DNA of 64,000 bases from Desulfosporosinus nitroreducens. GTDB taxonomy: Bacteria > Bacillota > Desulfitobacteriia > Desulfitobacteriales > Desulfitobacteriaceae. The DNA lies in assembly GCF_023897015.1 (NCBI RefSeq), contig NZ_JAMHFY010000011.1, forward strand, positions 62,001 through 126,000, written 5' to 3'. This document shows positions 17,836 to 28,223 of the stretch, one piece after another. Every line of letters starts with the position of its first letter. The stretch's first letter is position 1. Position numbers and translations under genes: made by a program. The notes beneath the pieces were generated by a model that was given only the letters and a program-made list of their open reading frames with translations, was not told the origin of the DNA and made no database searches.

Positions 17836-17883
17836 CTCGATGTACGGCTTTCGAAATTCAAGATACAGTTGGCGCACATCGAG
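17836..17883. repeat. Inverted repeat between metY and metA
   Basis: CTCGATGT at 17836-17843 is complementary to ACATCGAG at 17876-17883. It may fold in the metY-metA message as a processing or partial termination element. No U-tract. Confidence 0.35.
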
Positions 17884-17937
17884 TTCGCCCGTATATTTTT
17901 GTGAAGGACTGTGAGAATAACTTAGCGCTGTTTGAAC

Positions 17938-19272
<1,335 letters not shown>

Positions 19273-19313
19273 TTAAATTTGCGAGAGGAGTATTGTTACA
19301 GTAGTTCTGATAA

Positions 19314-19346
19314 ATAAAAACGACCACTTCAAGAGAAGCGGTCGTG
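19314..19346 (-). terminator. Riboswitch-controlled terminator before metY
   Basis: On the minus strand the complement of 19321-19344 forms a ten-base stem with an AAGA/TCTT loop, followed by five U's (19320-19316). It directly follows the SAM-I aptamer and is the expression platform. Confidence 0.85.
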
Positions 19347-19364
19347 ATGTTATTTAACACGCTA

Positions 19365-19471
19365 CTCTCATCTCTCAGAACCTAGGGTTCTGTTGGAATT
19401 AGCACCTCATAGCTTATGCTATCGGTTGCCGGGCATCATTGGGCCAGTCCCTCCGCCACTCTTGATAAGAG
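19365..19471 (-). ncRNA. SAM-I (S-box) riboswitch aptamer
   Basis: Reading the complement, P1 is CTCTTATC (19471-19464) pairing with GATGAGAG (19372-19365). Between them are the conserved S-box elements AAGAGTGGCGGAGGGACTGG, GATGCCCGGCAACC and a closing AACAGAACC...GGTTCTGAGAGATGAGAG region. It binds S-adenosylmethionine and, with the terminator at 19314-19346, stops metY-metA transcription when SAM is plentiful. Confidence 0.95.
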
Positions 19472-19628
19472 AAATTCTATATTCAGTTGTTTTGTTTGGA
19501 ATATAGCTTACTATAAATCAAATTTAGGTCTGTGTCAACATACAGTTATTGCTAATTTGGGCGTGTTATATATAATTGATGAATGAGTCTGGTATTGAAT
19601 GCCAGGGGACTGTTCCTAATGACATGTG

Positions 19629-19674
19629 ACAGGGGAGACGGTCCCTTTGTCTTGGACAAGAGAACCGTCCCCAT
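19629..19674. repeat. GGGGACGGT-type dispersed inverted repeat
   Basis: ACAGGGGAGACGGTCCC and, inverted, GAGAACCGTCCCC flank a short TTGTC/GACAA stem. The same GGGGACGGT core recurs at 32470-32520 and at 48215-48226, so this is a dispersed element of the genome. No gene is visible in 19472-19720. Confidence 0.5.
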
Positions 19675-19720
19675 GTTTTAGCCCATGTCTAACAATGTAA
19701 TTGTGTTTGAAAGGCATTAT

Positions 19721-20095
19721 TTAGAGTAAACGAGCTAAGCCCACTCCTAGTGCTACCCCAGAAAAACCTACGATGATGCTGAGGAAGGTATATAAACCTG
19801 CCGTTAAAAGACTTCCACCTTCAAGTAAGGAAATCACTTCAAAACCAAAGGTGGAGAATGTCGTAAAGGCACCTAAAAAACCGACGCCGATTCCCAGGCG
19901 CCAGAGAGGGCTGACGTTTAGTCGTTCTACAAATAATATATGCAAGAAGCCTAAGAGAAAAGCACCGATGATATTAATCAAAAATGTATGAAGCGGGAAT
20001 CCTTGATTCCATCTATTTGAAAGATACATTCCAAGGCCATAGCGGGAAAGAGCCCCGAGTGCACCTCCCACAGCAATGACAAGTACAGTTTGCAT
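19721..20095 (-). CDS. crcB: Fluoride ion channel FluC/CrcB
   Basis: 124 residues with four membrane helices. GGALGALSRYGLG in helix 1 and FLGAFTTFSTFGFE in helix 3 are the family signatures, including the Phe box and polar Thr/Ser track that pass F-. It exports fluoride as a dual-topology dimer. One copy is present, which is enough for a homodimer. The ATG at 20095 follows AAGAGG. I did not find a convincing fluoride riboswitch upstream. Confidence 0.93.
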   Translation of the reverse strand: MQTVLVIAVGGALGALSRYGLGMYLSNRWNQGFPLHTFLINIIGAFLLGFLHILFVERLNVSPLWRLGIGVGFLGAFTTFSTFGFEVISLLEGGSLLTAGLYTFLSIIVGFSGVALGVGLARLL

Positions 20096-20374
20096 TATTT
20101 TAACCTCTTATTGTTAAATTTGAAAAGGTATTTTAAAATTGAATGGAGTTATTATATTATTAGAACAGGCAGAGAATAATAGTTTTTCTTTATTTATAAT
20201 AATACATAAAACTAAGGTTAACAACCATGGCTCCCATCATCAGGTTCTTGTAAGATTTTTACTTAGGAAAGGAAAGCTATCTGTTGAGACGTTGTGGAAT
20301 CGTTAGAAAAGAAGTATTATTATACAAATCTATTAAATGCTGAGATCTAGAAACTGAAAACTGAGGTGTAATCT

Positions 20375-21301
20375 GTGATTAATGATCCCCTAAAAATCTT
20401 CGTTACTATAGTTGAAAACAAGGATTTGTCTCAGGAGGCAGAGGAACTTTATCTATCTCATCCCAATGTCAGTTCGCAAATCCAGAGCTTGGAAGAAGAA
20501 CTCGGCACAAAGCTTGTTAACAGCTCCTCAAAGCATTTGGAACTTACGCAATCGGGCGAGATATACTATGAATACGCTAAACAAATTTTGCTTTTGCAGG
20601 AAAAGGCTAAACAGGAAATCAAGAGGATTTCAAATGTGCTTACAGGGAATTTGAAGGTGGGAGCCAGCTTTACAATCGGAGAATATATTTTGCCCTTTGT
20701 AGTGGCGGAATTTGCCGCTCAATATCCGAAGGTAGAGATTGAAACGTCTATCGCTAATACGAGAGAGATAATCCAGGGGGTTCAAGCTAACTCTTTAGAC
20801 ATTGCCCTTGTGGAAGGAGAAGTCGATCATCATTCAGATATTCTCGTCCGTCCATTGATGGAGGATGAAATTATTTTATTAGTACCGAACCAACATCCCT
20901 TGGCAAGGCTACCCATTGTTACGCATGAGCATCTCCAAGACCAAGTGTGGATTCTCAGAGAAAGCGGTTCTGGAACTCGTGCGTTCAGCGATAAACTCTT
21001 CCAAGAATGGGGAATCAAGGCCAGAAAATCTTATATCTTTGGAAGTGGTCAAGCCATTAAGCAGGCGGTTACAGCTGGATTAGGAATTGCACTCGTCTCA
21101 CGTTGGATTGTGCGCAAAGAGTTAAATGCGAAGGAATTAAAGACGATCAGAATTAAAGGAAATCCCCTGACTCGTTCTTTTTACTTAATAGGACCGAAAA
21201 ATCACGAAACCTCCGAGGCCATGGAAGTCTTCACCGAGCAACTTTTGACCCTGGAGTCTACTACATGGAGGAAATTAGGTAAAAAAGGAATCGTAATTTA
21301 A
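20375..21301 (+). CDS. LysR family transcriptional regulator
   Basis: 308 residues. Residues about 5-64 are the winged HTH (LSQEAEELYLSHPNVSSQIQ is the recognition helix region) and residues about 90-295 the periplasmic-binding-like effector domain (GNLKVGASFTIGEYILP). The general look is that of the CysL/CysB-like branch. GTG 20375 has GAGGTG upstream. It is divergent from crcB and upstream of a radical SAM gene. Target and effector are unknown. Confidence 0.88.
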   Translation: MINDPLKIFVTIVENKDLSQEAEELYLSHPNVSSQIQSLEEELGTKLVNSSSKHLELTQSGEIYYEYAKQILLLQEKAKQEIKRISNVLTGNLKVGASFTIGEYILPFVVAEFAAQYPKVEIETSIANTREIIQGVQANSLDIALVEGEVDHHSDILVRPLMEDEIILLVPNQHPLARLPIVTHEHLQDQVWILRESGSGTRAFSDKLFQEWGIKARKSYIFGSGQAIKQAVTAGLGIALVSRWIVRKELNAKELKTIRIKGNPLTRSFYLIGPKNHETSEAMEVFTEQLLTLESTTWRKLGKKGIVI

Positions 21302-21391
21302 TTGGATTCTAATAGTTGTTTGTCTGAGTTTACTGAGCTTTTTTGTAAAGAGTATAACGAAAGGGCTCAGAGTTGAGGGGAGTGACATAGT

Positions 21392-22468
21392 ATGAAAGAT
21401 GTGGTTGACTTAGTTTTTCATCCTGCGCCTTCTATTGAACGTCTTTACCTGGAGTTAACCAACCGTTGTAACTTGTCTTGCGAAATGTGTTACCGACAGA
21501 AGTGGCAAGAACCCATGGGGGATATGTCGACAGAAGTCTTGAATTCGATTGCCGGTGAGGCGAAAGTTTTCCCTGATCTACAGGAGGTAATCCTTGGAGG
21601 GATTGGTGAACCGACGATTGCAAATAATTTTCGACAAGCCGTTGAACTATTCGCTTCTAGGTATAAAGTTTCTGTGACTACGAATGGGACTACGTTAGAT
21701 GATGAATTGATCGATTTTCTAGTTTCTCGGAAAGTAGCAAAGATAATTTTGTCGGTTGATACGACAGATGTTCAGACATTTGCTTCCATTCGCCATCAAA
21801 ATGTACAAGGGATCTTAGAAAGTACACGTCGTATAGCAGAACAAAGTGTCAAGGGAGGACCGGAGATTATATGGGAGTTTCTAGTTATGAAAAGCACTCT
21901 TCCATATCTGGTAGAAACCGTACGCCAAGCGGCACAATTGGGAGTAACTCGAATCTTTGTTTCCCATGTTATCCCCATGAGAGAAGAGATGCTGGCAGAA
22001 ACTCTTTATTATCCCGCTAAGTCTTCCGAGATGGATAAAATTTTCAGAGCAGCTATGATTGCGGGGCTGTCAAAAGGTGTGGAGGTAGTCTTGCCCCAAA
22101 GCGAGTTGAAAACAGATCGATATTGCAAGTTTGTAGAGACACAAAGTGCGGTTGTACGTTGGGATGCTCAGGTTTCTTCCTGTTATCGATTTCTCCATTC
22201 TTATCCTGAGTATGTTTTTGGGAGATATAAGCTGATTGATTCTTATAGTTTTGGTTCGATCGAGCAGCAATCGTTGTTAGAAATCTGGACAGCGCCTAAG
22301 TTTATGAGTTATCGTTATAATGTTCTGCACGGGGAATATGCATCGTGTCCTGATTGTAAGTGGGTCGATGGCTGTGACATGGTTCTTCGGGCAGACATGG
22401 ATTGCTTAGGTCACGCTCCAGCGTGTGGAGATTGCCTTTGGGGACGAGGAATAACAGTCTGCCCGTAA
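21392..22468 (+). CDS. Radical SAM maturase, tungsten-cofactor oxidoreductase type
   Basis: 358 residues. CNLSCEMC gives the radical SAM cluster (Cys26, Cys30, Cys33), followed by the barrel and a C-terminal SPASM-like Cys-rich tail (CPDCKWVDGCDMVLRADMDC and APACGDCLWG) that should hold one or two extra [4Fe-4S] clusters. The whole resembles the Cmo-like proteins that accompany tungsten aldehyde ferredoxin oxidoreductases. No such oxidoreductase lies in this window, so its partner is unidentified. ATG 21392 follows GAGGGGAG. Confidence 0.75.
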   Translation: MKDVVDLVFHPAPSIERLYLELTNRCNLSCEMCYRQKWQEPMGDMSTEVLNSIAGEAKVFPDLQEVILGGIGEPTIANNFRQAVELFASRYKVSVTTNGTTLDDELIDFLVSRKVAKIILSVDTTDVQTFASIRHQNVQGILESTRRIAEQSVKGGPEIIWEFLVMKSTLPYLVETVRQAAQLGVTRIFVSHVIPMREEMLAETLYYPAKSSEMDKIFRAAMIAGLSKGVEVVLPQSELKTDRYCKFVETQSAVVRWDAQVSSCYRFLHSYPEYVFGRYKLIDSYSFGSIEQQSLLEIWTAPKFMSYRYNVLHGEYASCPDCKWVDGCDMVLRADMDCLGHAPACGDCLWGRGITVCP

Positions 22469-22520
22469 GTCATACTTTCAATTGGATTATTGTGAAGATA
22501 TTCCTTATGTATTTCAAGCG

Positions 22521-22558
22521 TAACAAGCCCCAAGGTCATATGACTTTGGGGCTTGTTA
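22521..22558. terminator. Convergent hairpin between radical SAM and YueI genes
   Basis: The 18 bases at 22521-22538 pair with 22541-22558 (one mismatch), with a two-base loop. The stem includes the last codons of the minus-strand YueI gene and lies between two convergent genes, so it may serve both. Confidence 0.6.
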
Positions 22559-22955
22559 CATCAATATTTTCTATGTCAACTGCTTCATTGCTCACTACAA
22601 CCAATCCGGTCTCACTGGTAAGTTCGGGATCATGAATCATAGTATAAGATTTCCCCATTGCTCGGGCGAATTCTATGTACTTATCGGTAAAGCGAGGACT
22701 CAAGGTTCCATTTATAAGCATCTTCGAGCTCTTTTTATGATTCAAGGCTTCCTTAATTTCCGGGTAAATTAATTTCTCGGCAACTTGCTTTTTTGTTAAA
22801 CGCAGGATGATGCGTTCGCGGAATTCGCCTAGATAGTTTATTTTTTCATCGTGTTTTAATTCAGGTATACCATGTATTCCTAGAGCTATTCTTTGGAGTG
22901 ATGTGTCCTTATTAACCAGAGCGGGTAAAACATCAGCATTAAGTTCGGATTCCAT
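22536..22955 (-). CDS. YueI family protein (DUF1694)
   Basis: 139 residues matching the YueI family: RIALGIHGIPELKHDEKINYLGEFRERI near the front, then a ribosomal-L7Ae-like fold with FARAMGKSYTMIHDPE. Function unknown in the family; the fold suggests RNA or nucleotide binding. ATG 22955 follows AAAGGAGG. It stands alone between convergent and co-oriented neighbours. Confidence 0.82.
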   Translation of the reverse strand: MESELNADVLPALVNKDTSLQRIALGIHGIPELKHDEKINYLGEFRERIILRLTKKQVAEKLIYPEIKEALNHKKSSKMLINGTLSPRFTDKYIEFARAMGKSYTMIHDPELTSETGLVVVSNEAVDIENIDVTSPKVI

Positions 22956-23047
22956 GTGGGCCTCCTTTAAAGTCTTTGTTACTGATATAATTTACCTTTA
23001 TCTAGAGGATATGCATTTTGATCACTCTGTTTTTTTCCTTTTGTGTT

Positions 23048-23518
23048 TCAGAGTCTGAAGGTTGCTTTGAGACGTTGGGTCTCTAGGAATAAACCAAGGG
23101 CATCATCTATGTTATTGACAATCAAATCGGCAGATAGGAGAGCTTGCGTGGAGGCACCCTCGCAGCCGATGACGGCAATGCCCAAGCGGGCATGTTTAAG
23201 CATTAATTGATCGTTTGCTCCGTTTCCGATAGCTGCAACTTCACGAGTGCCGAACTTTAACACATAATCTGCTTTTTCTTTGACGTGTTCTATGCTCTCT
23301 AATACCTTTACCTGAACGGATAACCCTTCACATTGCTGTACCACGGTACCGAAGGTGTCCGAAGTAAGAATATGGATTTCCAGAAAAGGTGACAGGCGGC
23401 TGATACTTTCTCTGACAGATTTAAACATTTGCCCATCTAAAGCTAATGTTCCGTTGTAATCAAGGACTAATACCTCGAGGTTCATATTTTCCCGGCCAGG
23501 AATAACGGCTTGAATCAT
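23048..23518 (-). CDS. HAD-family phosphatase-like protein
   Basis: 156 residues related to the soluble P-type-ATPase-like branch of the HAD superfamily. Motif I is LDYNGTLALDG, in which the second catalytic Asp is replaced by Asn. Motif IV is present (AIGNGANDQLMLKHA). The start at 23518 has GGGAGG nine bases upstream. A second possible start at 23563 overlaps the histidine-kinase stop as TAATG but has no ribosome-binding site. It is the third gene of the two-component operon. Substrate unknown. Confidence 0.78.
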   Translation of the reverse strand: MIQAVIPGRENMNLEVLVLDYNGTLALDGQMFKSVRESISRLSPFLEIHILTSDTFGTVVQQCEGLSVQVKVLESIEHVKEKADYVLKFGTREVAAIGNGANDQLMLKHARLGIAVIGCEGASTQALLSADLIVNNIDDALGLFLETQRLKATFRL

Positions 23519-23562
23519 TTCAATTTCCTCCCTGAATTTAGTTATGGTAAGTGCAGTTTTCA

Positions 23563-25395
23563 TTACATTGGCAGTTTAATCTCTATTTCGGTACCTTTGC
23601 CAAGTTCACTCTGAACAGAAACCTTGCCGTCATGAAGCTCGAGCAGGTGCTTGGCTATAGCAAGTCCCAGTCCTGTGCCCAGGCCTTTACGGGAGCTGTC
23701 AACCTTGTAAAAACGGTCCCAAATATAGGGGAGTTCATCATTCGCGATTCCATACCCTTGATCGCGAATGATAATGGACAGAGTATTGTTCTCAATAATT
23801 CTTGATTCAACCCAGACCAAGGTATTAGCGGGCGAATATTTGATTGCATTGTCCAAAAAGATAACAAATAATTGACGCAGACGATCATAATCGCCTAGAA
23901 AAGGAGGCAGATCTGATTCGGGCTGATAGAGAATTTTAATCTCTTTTTGATCGGCAATTGTTTGCAGACTTTTCACAAGGTCAGCAAGAAGGCTAGAGAT
24001 ATGAACCCTATTTTTGTGAATCATAATTTTGCCGGATTGAAGGCGGGAAAGCTCCATAAGATCTCCAACTAAACGTTCCAATCCACGTGTTTCGGAAAGA
24101 ATCCTTTGGTGGTAACGTTTGATATCCTCACTGTTTTCAACCATCCCATCTACAAGTCCTTCAACAGAACCACGGATGACGGTCAGTGGGGTTCGAAATT
24201 CATGAGATACATTGGCGACAAAATCTCTCCTTAGTTGTTCAAGTCGCTCGCTTTGGCTGATATCCTGAACAAGAGCAACGCTTCCGGTAACCATTCCGTG
24301 GTTGTCAATAATGGGAGAAAGAGTAAGCTTAAGCTTTTTGCCCAACCAGTCTTTAAATACTTGGGCAGGTTTCTTATCTTCCATAACTCTTGTAAGCTGG
24401 GCCTCAATTTCTAAGGAATTGAGGTCCTCTTCCACAGCTTCAATCAGATAGGGTTGGGGTCTATTCATTATTTCCGCGAGAGCGGTATTGACGCTTATAG
24501 GCTTTAGAGTCGTGTCAAAGGCAACGATTCCTTCGGAAATACTCGAAATTATGTCATCGAGTTTTCCTTTCTCCTGAAAAAGTTGGTTGATAGTATGTCC
24601 CAGTTTTAGAGCCAAATGGTCAAGAGAGTTACCCAGCTGTCCCAATTCATCCTTACGATTGATTCCCGTTCTAGCTGAATAATTTCCTCGGGTGATTTCC
24701 AGAGCGGTAGAATTCATTGCTTTTAAGGGGCGGGTAAAGAGCAGGGAGTAGAAAATCCCCAAGCCAATGGCTAGCAGGAGTGCCACAAAAAGACTGATTG
24801 CCAAAATCCTAACTGCCTTATTCAAGGTTGCTGTAACTCCTGTTACAGGAGTATGCAGCAACACTGAGCCGATAACTCGGTGGTCGGAATCAACGATAGG
24901 AACGCCCACCGTAAGAGTAGCTTCATTATAGACGCTGCTGAAACTTTCACTGACGGATTCTTTACCTTTTAAAACCTCTTGAATAACCGCTTCTGCCTCT
25001 AAGGGCAGTGGCTCAGAGTTATACATCTGCCCCTGACCCATACCTTTTCCAAAACCGGATTTTTGCCCATTACCACTGCCCTTGCCCATCCCCATCCCCA
25101 TCTCTGACTTCGTTGAGGGGTTGCCTTTACTGTCAGTAATCCAAACATTTGCTTCAGCCATCGTATCAAGGAAACGCATTGTTCCAGCCAAACCTCTAAT
25201 TTGGCCAAAATTCTCTGAGTTTTCGGCCATGACCTCAGCTATGCTTCGAGCGCGTACCAGCATGGTTTCTTCCCGACTGTCAAAGGCATATTGGCGGAAC
25301 ATCTGGATGAATAGCAGGCCAATTGCAAGCATGGAAATGAGCATGATTATAACAAAGCTGGCAGTTAATTTGAAAGAAATTTTTTCCCTAAACAT
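23563..25395 (-). CDS. Sensor histidine kinase with HAMP and PAS domains
   Basis: 610 residues. One membrane helix at about 10-30, an extracellular sensor loop of about 160 residues, a second helix near 190-212, HAMP (about 213-265), PAS (about 278-370), HisKA with the phosphorylated His in VSHEFRTPLTVI, and HATPase_c with DNAIKYSP and GTGLGLAIAKHLL. The layout is that of PhoR/ResE kinases. The extracellular loop has an unusual Gly/Met/Lys-rich run near residues 97-125 (MGMGMGKGSGNG...). It overlaps the response-regulator gene by eight bases. Confidence 0.93.
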   Translation of the reverse strand: MFREKISFKLTASFVIIMLISMLAIGLLFIQMFRQYAFDSREETMLVRARSIAEVMAENSENFGQIRGLAGTMRFLDTMAEANVWITDSKGNPSTKSEMGMGMGKGSGNGQKSGFGKGMGQGQMYNSEPLPLEAEAVIQEVLKGKESVSESFSSVYNEATLTVGVPIVDSDHRVIGSVLLHTPVTGVTATLNKAVRILAISLFVALLLAIGLGIFYSLLFTRPLKAMNSTALEITRGNYSARTGINRKDELGQLGNSLDHLALKLGHTINQLFQEKGKLDDIISSISEGIVAFDTTLKPISVNTALAEIMNRPQPYLIEAVEEDLNSLEIEAQLTRVMEDKKPAQVFKDWLGKKLKLTLSPIIDNHGMVTGSVALVQDISQSERLEQLRRDFVANVSHEFRTPLTVIRGSVEGLVDGMVENSEDIKRYHQRILSETRGLERLVGDLMELSRLQSGKIMIHKNRVHISSLLADLVKSLQTIADQKEIKILYQPESDLPPFLGDYDRLRQLFVIFLDNAIKYSPANTLVWVESRIIENNTLSIIIRDQGYGIANDELPYIWDRFYKVDSSRKGLGTGLGLAIAKHLLELHDGKVSVQSELGKGTEIEIKLPM

Positions 25396-26080
25396 GCTTC
25401 ACCTCAAATTTATAGCCTACTCCCCAAATGGTTTTAATATCCCAGTTAAGGGGTTCATTAATAGAAAGCTTTGATCTGAGCCTTTTAATATGAGTATCCA
25501 CTGTACGGGCATCGCCAAAATAATCATCTCCCCACACGCTGGTTAAGAGATTGTCTCGAGAGAAGACTTTTCCGGGGTTGGATGCCAAAAGCCAAAAAAT
25601 TTCGGTTTCCTTCTTTGTAAGACTGAGAAGTTGACCGTTTAATGTCACCTTATAATCTGAAATGTTGATTTCCAGACCAGGGTGACGCACAATATCTTTT
25701 CTCTGTTCCTCAGAAATATCAAGGCGCCTCAATACTGCGCGGATGCGAGCCATGACTTCACCGGGACTGAAGGGTTTCACAATGTAGTCATCTGCACCAA
25801 TGTCCAGACCCATGATGCGGTCGCCGTCATCTCCCTTGGCAGTAATCAAGATGATAGGCACGTTCGAATTACTGCGGATTTCCTTGCAAACTTCGAACCC
25901 ATCTTTTTCTGGCATCATAACATCCAAGAGCAAAAGCACGGGTGCGAATTCATAAAATTTCTTCAAGGCTTCTTCACCATTATGGGCTATGATTGGTGAA
26001 AAACCTTCCTTGGTTACATATCTATGAAGTATTTCCAGGATGTCATCATTATCATCGGCAATTAGGATATTCTTGTTCAA
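25388..26080 (-). CDS. OmpR/PhoB family response regulator
   Basis: 230 residues. A receiver domain (about 3-118) has the acidic pair DDND at the front, the phosphorylatable Asp in LLLDVMMPEKDG and the Lys in VKPFSPGE. A winged-helix DNA-binding domain follows (about 130-228) with TVDTHIKRLRSKL. It should be phosphorylated by the kinase encoded immediately downstream. TTG 26080 is preceded by GGAGGTG at a seven-base spacing. Confidence 0.93.
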   Translation of the reverse strand: MNKNILIADDNDDILEILHRYVTKEGFSPIIAHNGEEALKKFYEFAPVLLLLDVMMPEKDGFEVCKEIRSNSNVPIILITAKGDDGDRIMGLDIGADDYIVKPFSPGEVMARIRAVLRRLDISEEQRKDIVRHPGLEINISDYKVTLNGQLLSLTKKETEIFWLLASNPGKVFSRDNLLTSVWGDDYFGDARTVDTHIKRLRSKLSINEPLNWDIKTIWGVGYKFEVKHV

Positions 26081-26317
26081 AATGACACCTCCCTATTTTT
26101 CTAATTTAATTGTAGCACTAAACTAAATAATGTTTGTGACATAATTGTGTCATTGGTAAGATCACATAACATATTGCGCACACAACGGTGTTGAAGTTCA
26201 TGAAGATCATCGGCACAATGGAAAATTAGGGAGGGAATCTCTTTTTATTTATTTCTAGGAAAAAAACTAGGAACCATAATAAGATTTCAAATTATGATAA
26301 ATGTTACACATAATATA

Positions 26318-26370
26318 TTGACCTATAATGCCGTTATAACATATAATAAATTATAGTGGTTATATGTTAT
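26318..26370 (+). promoter_or_regulatory. Promoter and inverted-repeat operator of paaX-like gene
   Basis: TTGACC (26318-26323), an 18-base spacer and TATAAT (26342-26347) form a good promoter. ATAACATATAA (26336-26346) and its exact complement TTATATGTTAT (26360-26370), 13 bases apart, overlap the -10 and start region. This placement suggests autorepression. Bases 26081-26317 show no gene. Confidence 0.6.
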
Positions 26371-26390
26371 GTGTGAGGGGGAGGTATTAT

Positions 26391-27242
26391 ATGAAGGTTA
26401 TTCTACGCAAGAACGATAGTGCAACAAGTCTACTACTTTTCATTTATAATAATTATTTGACCCACTACAATCAGGATACCATCAAGTTATCTAGTTTGAT
26501 CCAAATTATGAAAGCTTTTGGGAAAAGCGAAACTGCCACAAGAATGTCACTTTCCAGAACAGTAAAATCAGGCATCCTTATAAATATAAATGATGGTAGC
26601 GAAGTGTATTATGCTTTGGACTCTGGTGGTAGAGATGCTATCAACACCTGGAATGCAGGAATGCAGCAATTTTGGAAAAGGTACGCTTTAAGAAATAAAC
26701 CATGGAATAAGAAATGGTATTTAGTTAATTTGGAATTTAGGGAAGAGAATAAAGCAAACAGGTCAACTATTTCAGAAAAATTGCAACAAATTGGATTTGG
26801 TATCTTAAGTGCAAATACGTGGATTTGCCCATACTGTCAAACCGATGAGCTTCAAAAGATATCAACTGAATTTAATATGAACACCGGAGTCGTTGAAATG
26901 AATGGTGAGATGACAATTAATGAAGATATGATTTCTTTTGTGGATAAGGTTTTTCATCTTAAGGAACTAGAGAAATCTTATGAAAACTTTATAAAGATAT
27001 TTAATAAAAAGCTTGAAGAAACTAAAAAACTATATCAGGAAGAATGGTTCGTAGAGGGAGGACACTCGTTGCCATTATTACATGCTCTTGGTTGGGAGTT
27101 TTTATCTATAGCAACCGATGATGCGACATTGCCTAAAACATTATACCCTGCATGGGCTGGTGATGAAGCAGCACAACTAATGCTTGAATTAAGGAGGATT
27201 CTTTTAGAAGCTGCGATAAAGTATCTAGGGAAGTTTGAATAA
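26391..27242 (+). CDS. PaaX family transcriptional repressor
   Basis: 283 residues. The N-terminal winged helix (about 1-90, FGKSETATRMSLSRTVKSGIL), a central domain (about 100-170, KPWNKKWYLVNLEF) and the C-terminal PaaX domain (WFVEGGHSLPLLHALGWEFLSI) are in the expected order. In proteobacteria PaaX represses phenylacetate catabolism and is released by phenylacetyl-CoA. No paa genes are seen here, so the inducer is unknown. ATG 26391 follows GAGGGGGAGG; an upstream start at 26364 has no site. Confidence 0.8.
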   Translation: MKVILRKNDSATSLLLFIYNNYLTHYNQDTIKLSSLIQIMKAFGKSETATRMSLSRTVKSGILININDGSEVYYALDSGGRDAINTWNAGMQQFWKRYALRNKPWNKKWYLVNLEFREENKANRSTISEKLQQIGFGILSANTWICPYCQTDELQKISTEFNMNTGVVEMNGEMTINEDMISFVDKVFHLKELEKSYENFIKIFNKKLEETKKLYQEEWFVEGGHSLPLLHALGWEFLSIATDDATLPKTLYPAWAGDEAAQLMLELRRILLEAAIKYLGKFE

Positions 27243-27306
27243 ATTTGAGGTTCAAGTCAAGTTCGAGTAAGTTTTAGTTTGATTCCAATTGTGAGGAGGT
27301 TTAATA

Positions 27307-27954
27307 ATGAACGCACAAGAAATTTTAAATTATCTGAAAATGCTGGCGAACAATAGTTTGTGGGTGAACTTTTCAATGCATATTCTAGCTTTAATGGCCC
27401 TGTCTGCAATATTCGTGATAACCAAAGAGAACTTAAGACGATGGATATTTCAAGGAACCGTAAGTATTCTGTTGTTATCCGTGACAATCAATGCACTTGT
27501 TTTTGGCAACCCTTTTCATGCTGTTACGTTTGGCATATTAGCATTAACTGCACTAGTACAACTATTTTTGAGGAAGGAAAATATTCAAATAGCTGATAGC
27601 AAATGGATAATTGTTATTGCTCTATTCTTTATTTTCATTGGATTGTGGTACCCAGAATTTGTCGATGAAAATGCTTTTGCGCTTCTGGTGGTTTCACCTG
27701 TAGGAGTTATTCCCTGTCCAACGCTGCTTACAACTATAGGACTTTTAATGCTTATTATACCTAGTGTGAGTAGGTTTCAATATATAATTACAATTATGAT
27801 GGGTATTGTATATGGAGTAATAGGAGTATTTGTTTTTAAAGTATACTTGGATATCACGTTGTTAATTTTGGCTTTGTACGCAAGTTGTATTTATTTTAAG
27901 GGTATTCTGCATGCGAAGTCGAGAACAGTTTTATGTTCAAGAGCAGCCGAATAA
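27307..27954 (+). CDS. Integral membrane protein, DUF6064-like
   Basis: 215 residues with about seven membrane segments and very few charges in them. The conserved-looking loop VVSPVGVIPCPTLLTTIGLL suggests a ligand or ion site. It matches the DUF6064-type membrane proteins of unknown role. ATG 27307 follows GAGGAGG. It lies 64 bases after the paaX-like gene and may be co-transcribed and controlled by it. Confidence 0.65.
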   Translation: MNAQEILNYLKMLANNSLWVNFSMHILALMALSAIFVITKENLRRWIFQGTVSILLLSVTINALVFGNPFHAVTFGILALTALVQLFLRKENIQIADSKWIIVIALFFIFIGLWYPEFVDENAFALLVVSPVGVIPCPTLLTTIGLLMLIIPSVSRFQYIITIMMGIVYGVIGVFVFKVYLDITLLILALYASCIYFKGILHAKSRTVLCSRAAE

Positions 27955-28078
27955 AGTGCCTATACTGATAATCTCAATTATCAGTTGGTGAATGATGTTG
28001 AAACGCTGTTTCTTGGGGGCATGTCGATAGCACTATCTATGCCATAAACTTGATATTAACTATTGCTAGTGACAAAGG

Positions 28079-28135
28079 TCCGACGTGTTAAAGAACTAAG
28101 TATCAGTTCATTAACACGTCGGATTTGGTTATTTT
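28079..28135 (+). terminator. Terminator downstream of the membrane-protein gene
   Basis: TCCGACGTGTTAA (28079-28091) pairs with TTAACACGTCGGA (28111-28123), with an inner GAACT/AGTTC stem, followed by TTTGGTTATTTT. A smaller hairpin, CTGATAAT/ATTATCAG, is at 27965-27984. Confidence 0.75.
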
Positions 28136-28223
28136 AGTAGATATTGACAAGGAAGTCGATGAGTGTATTATGTTAAGTGATATTATAAAATTAATATTCT
28201 TAATTATGGAGGAGCGTGTGAAC

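Noticed and set aside
20096-20340. Possible fluoride riboswitch before crcB (CTGATGATG motif on the minus strand)
   Set aside because: The required 5' GGnGATGG...CnCC stem and the pseudoknot partners could not be found.
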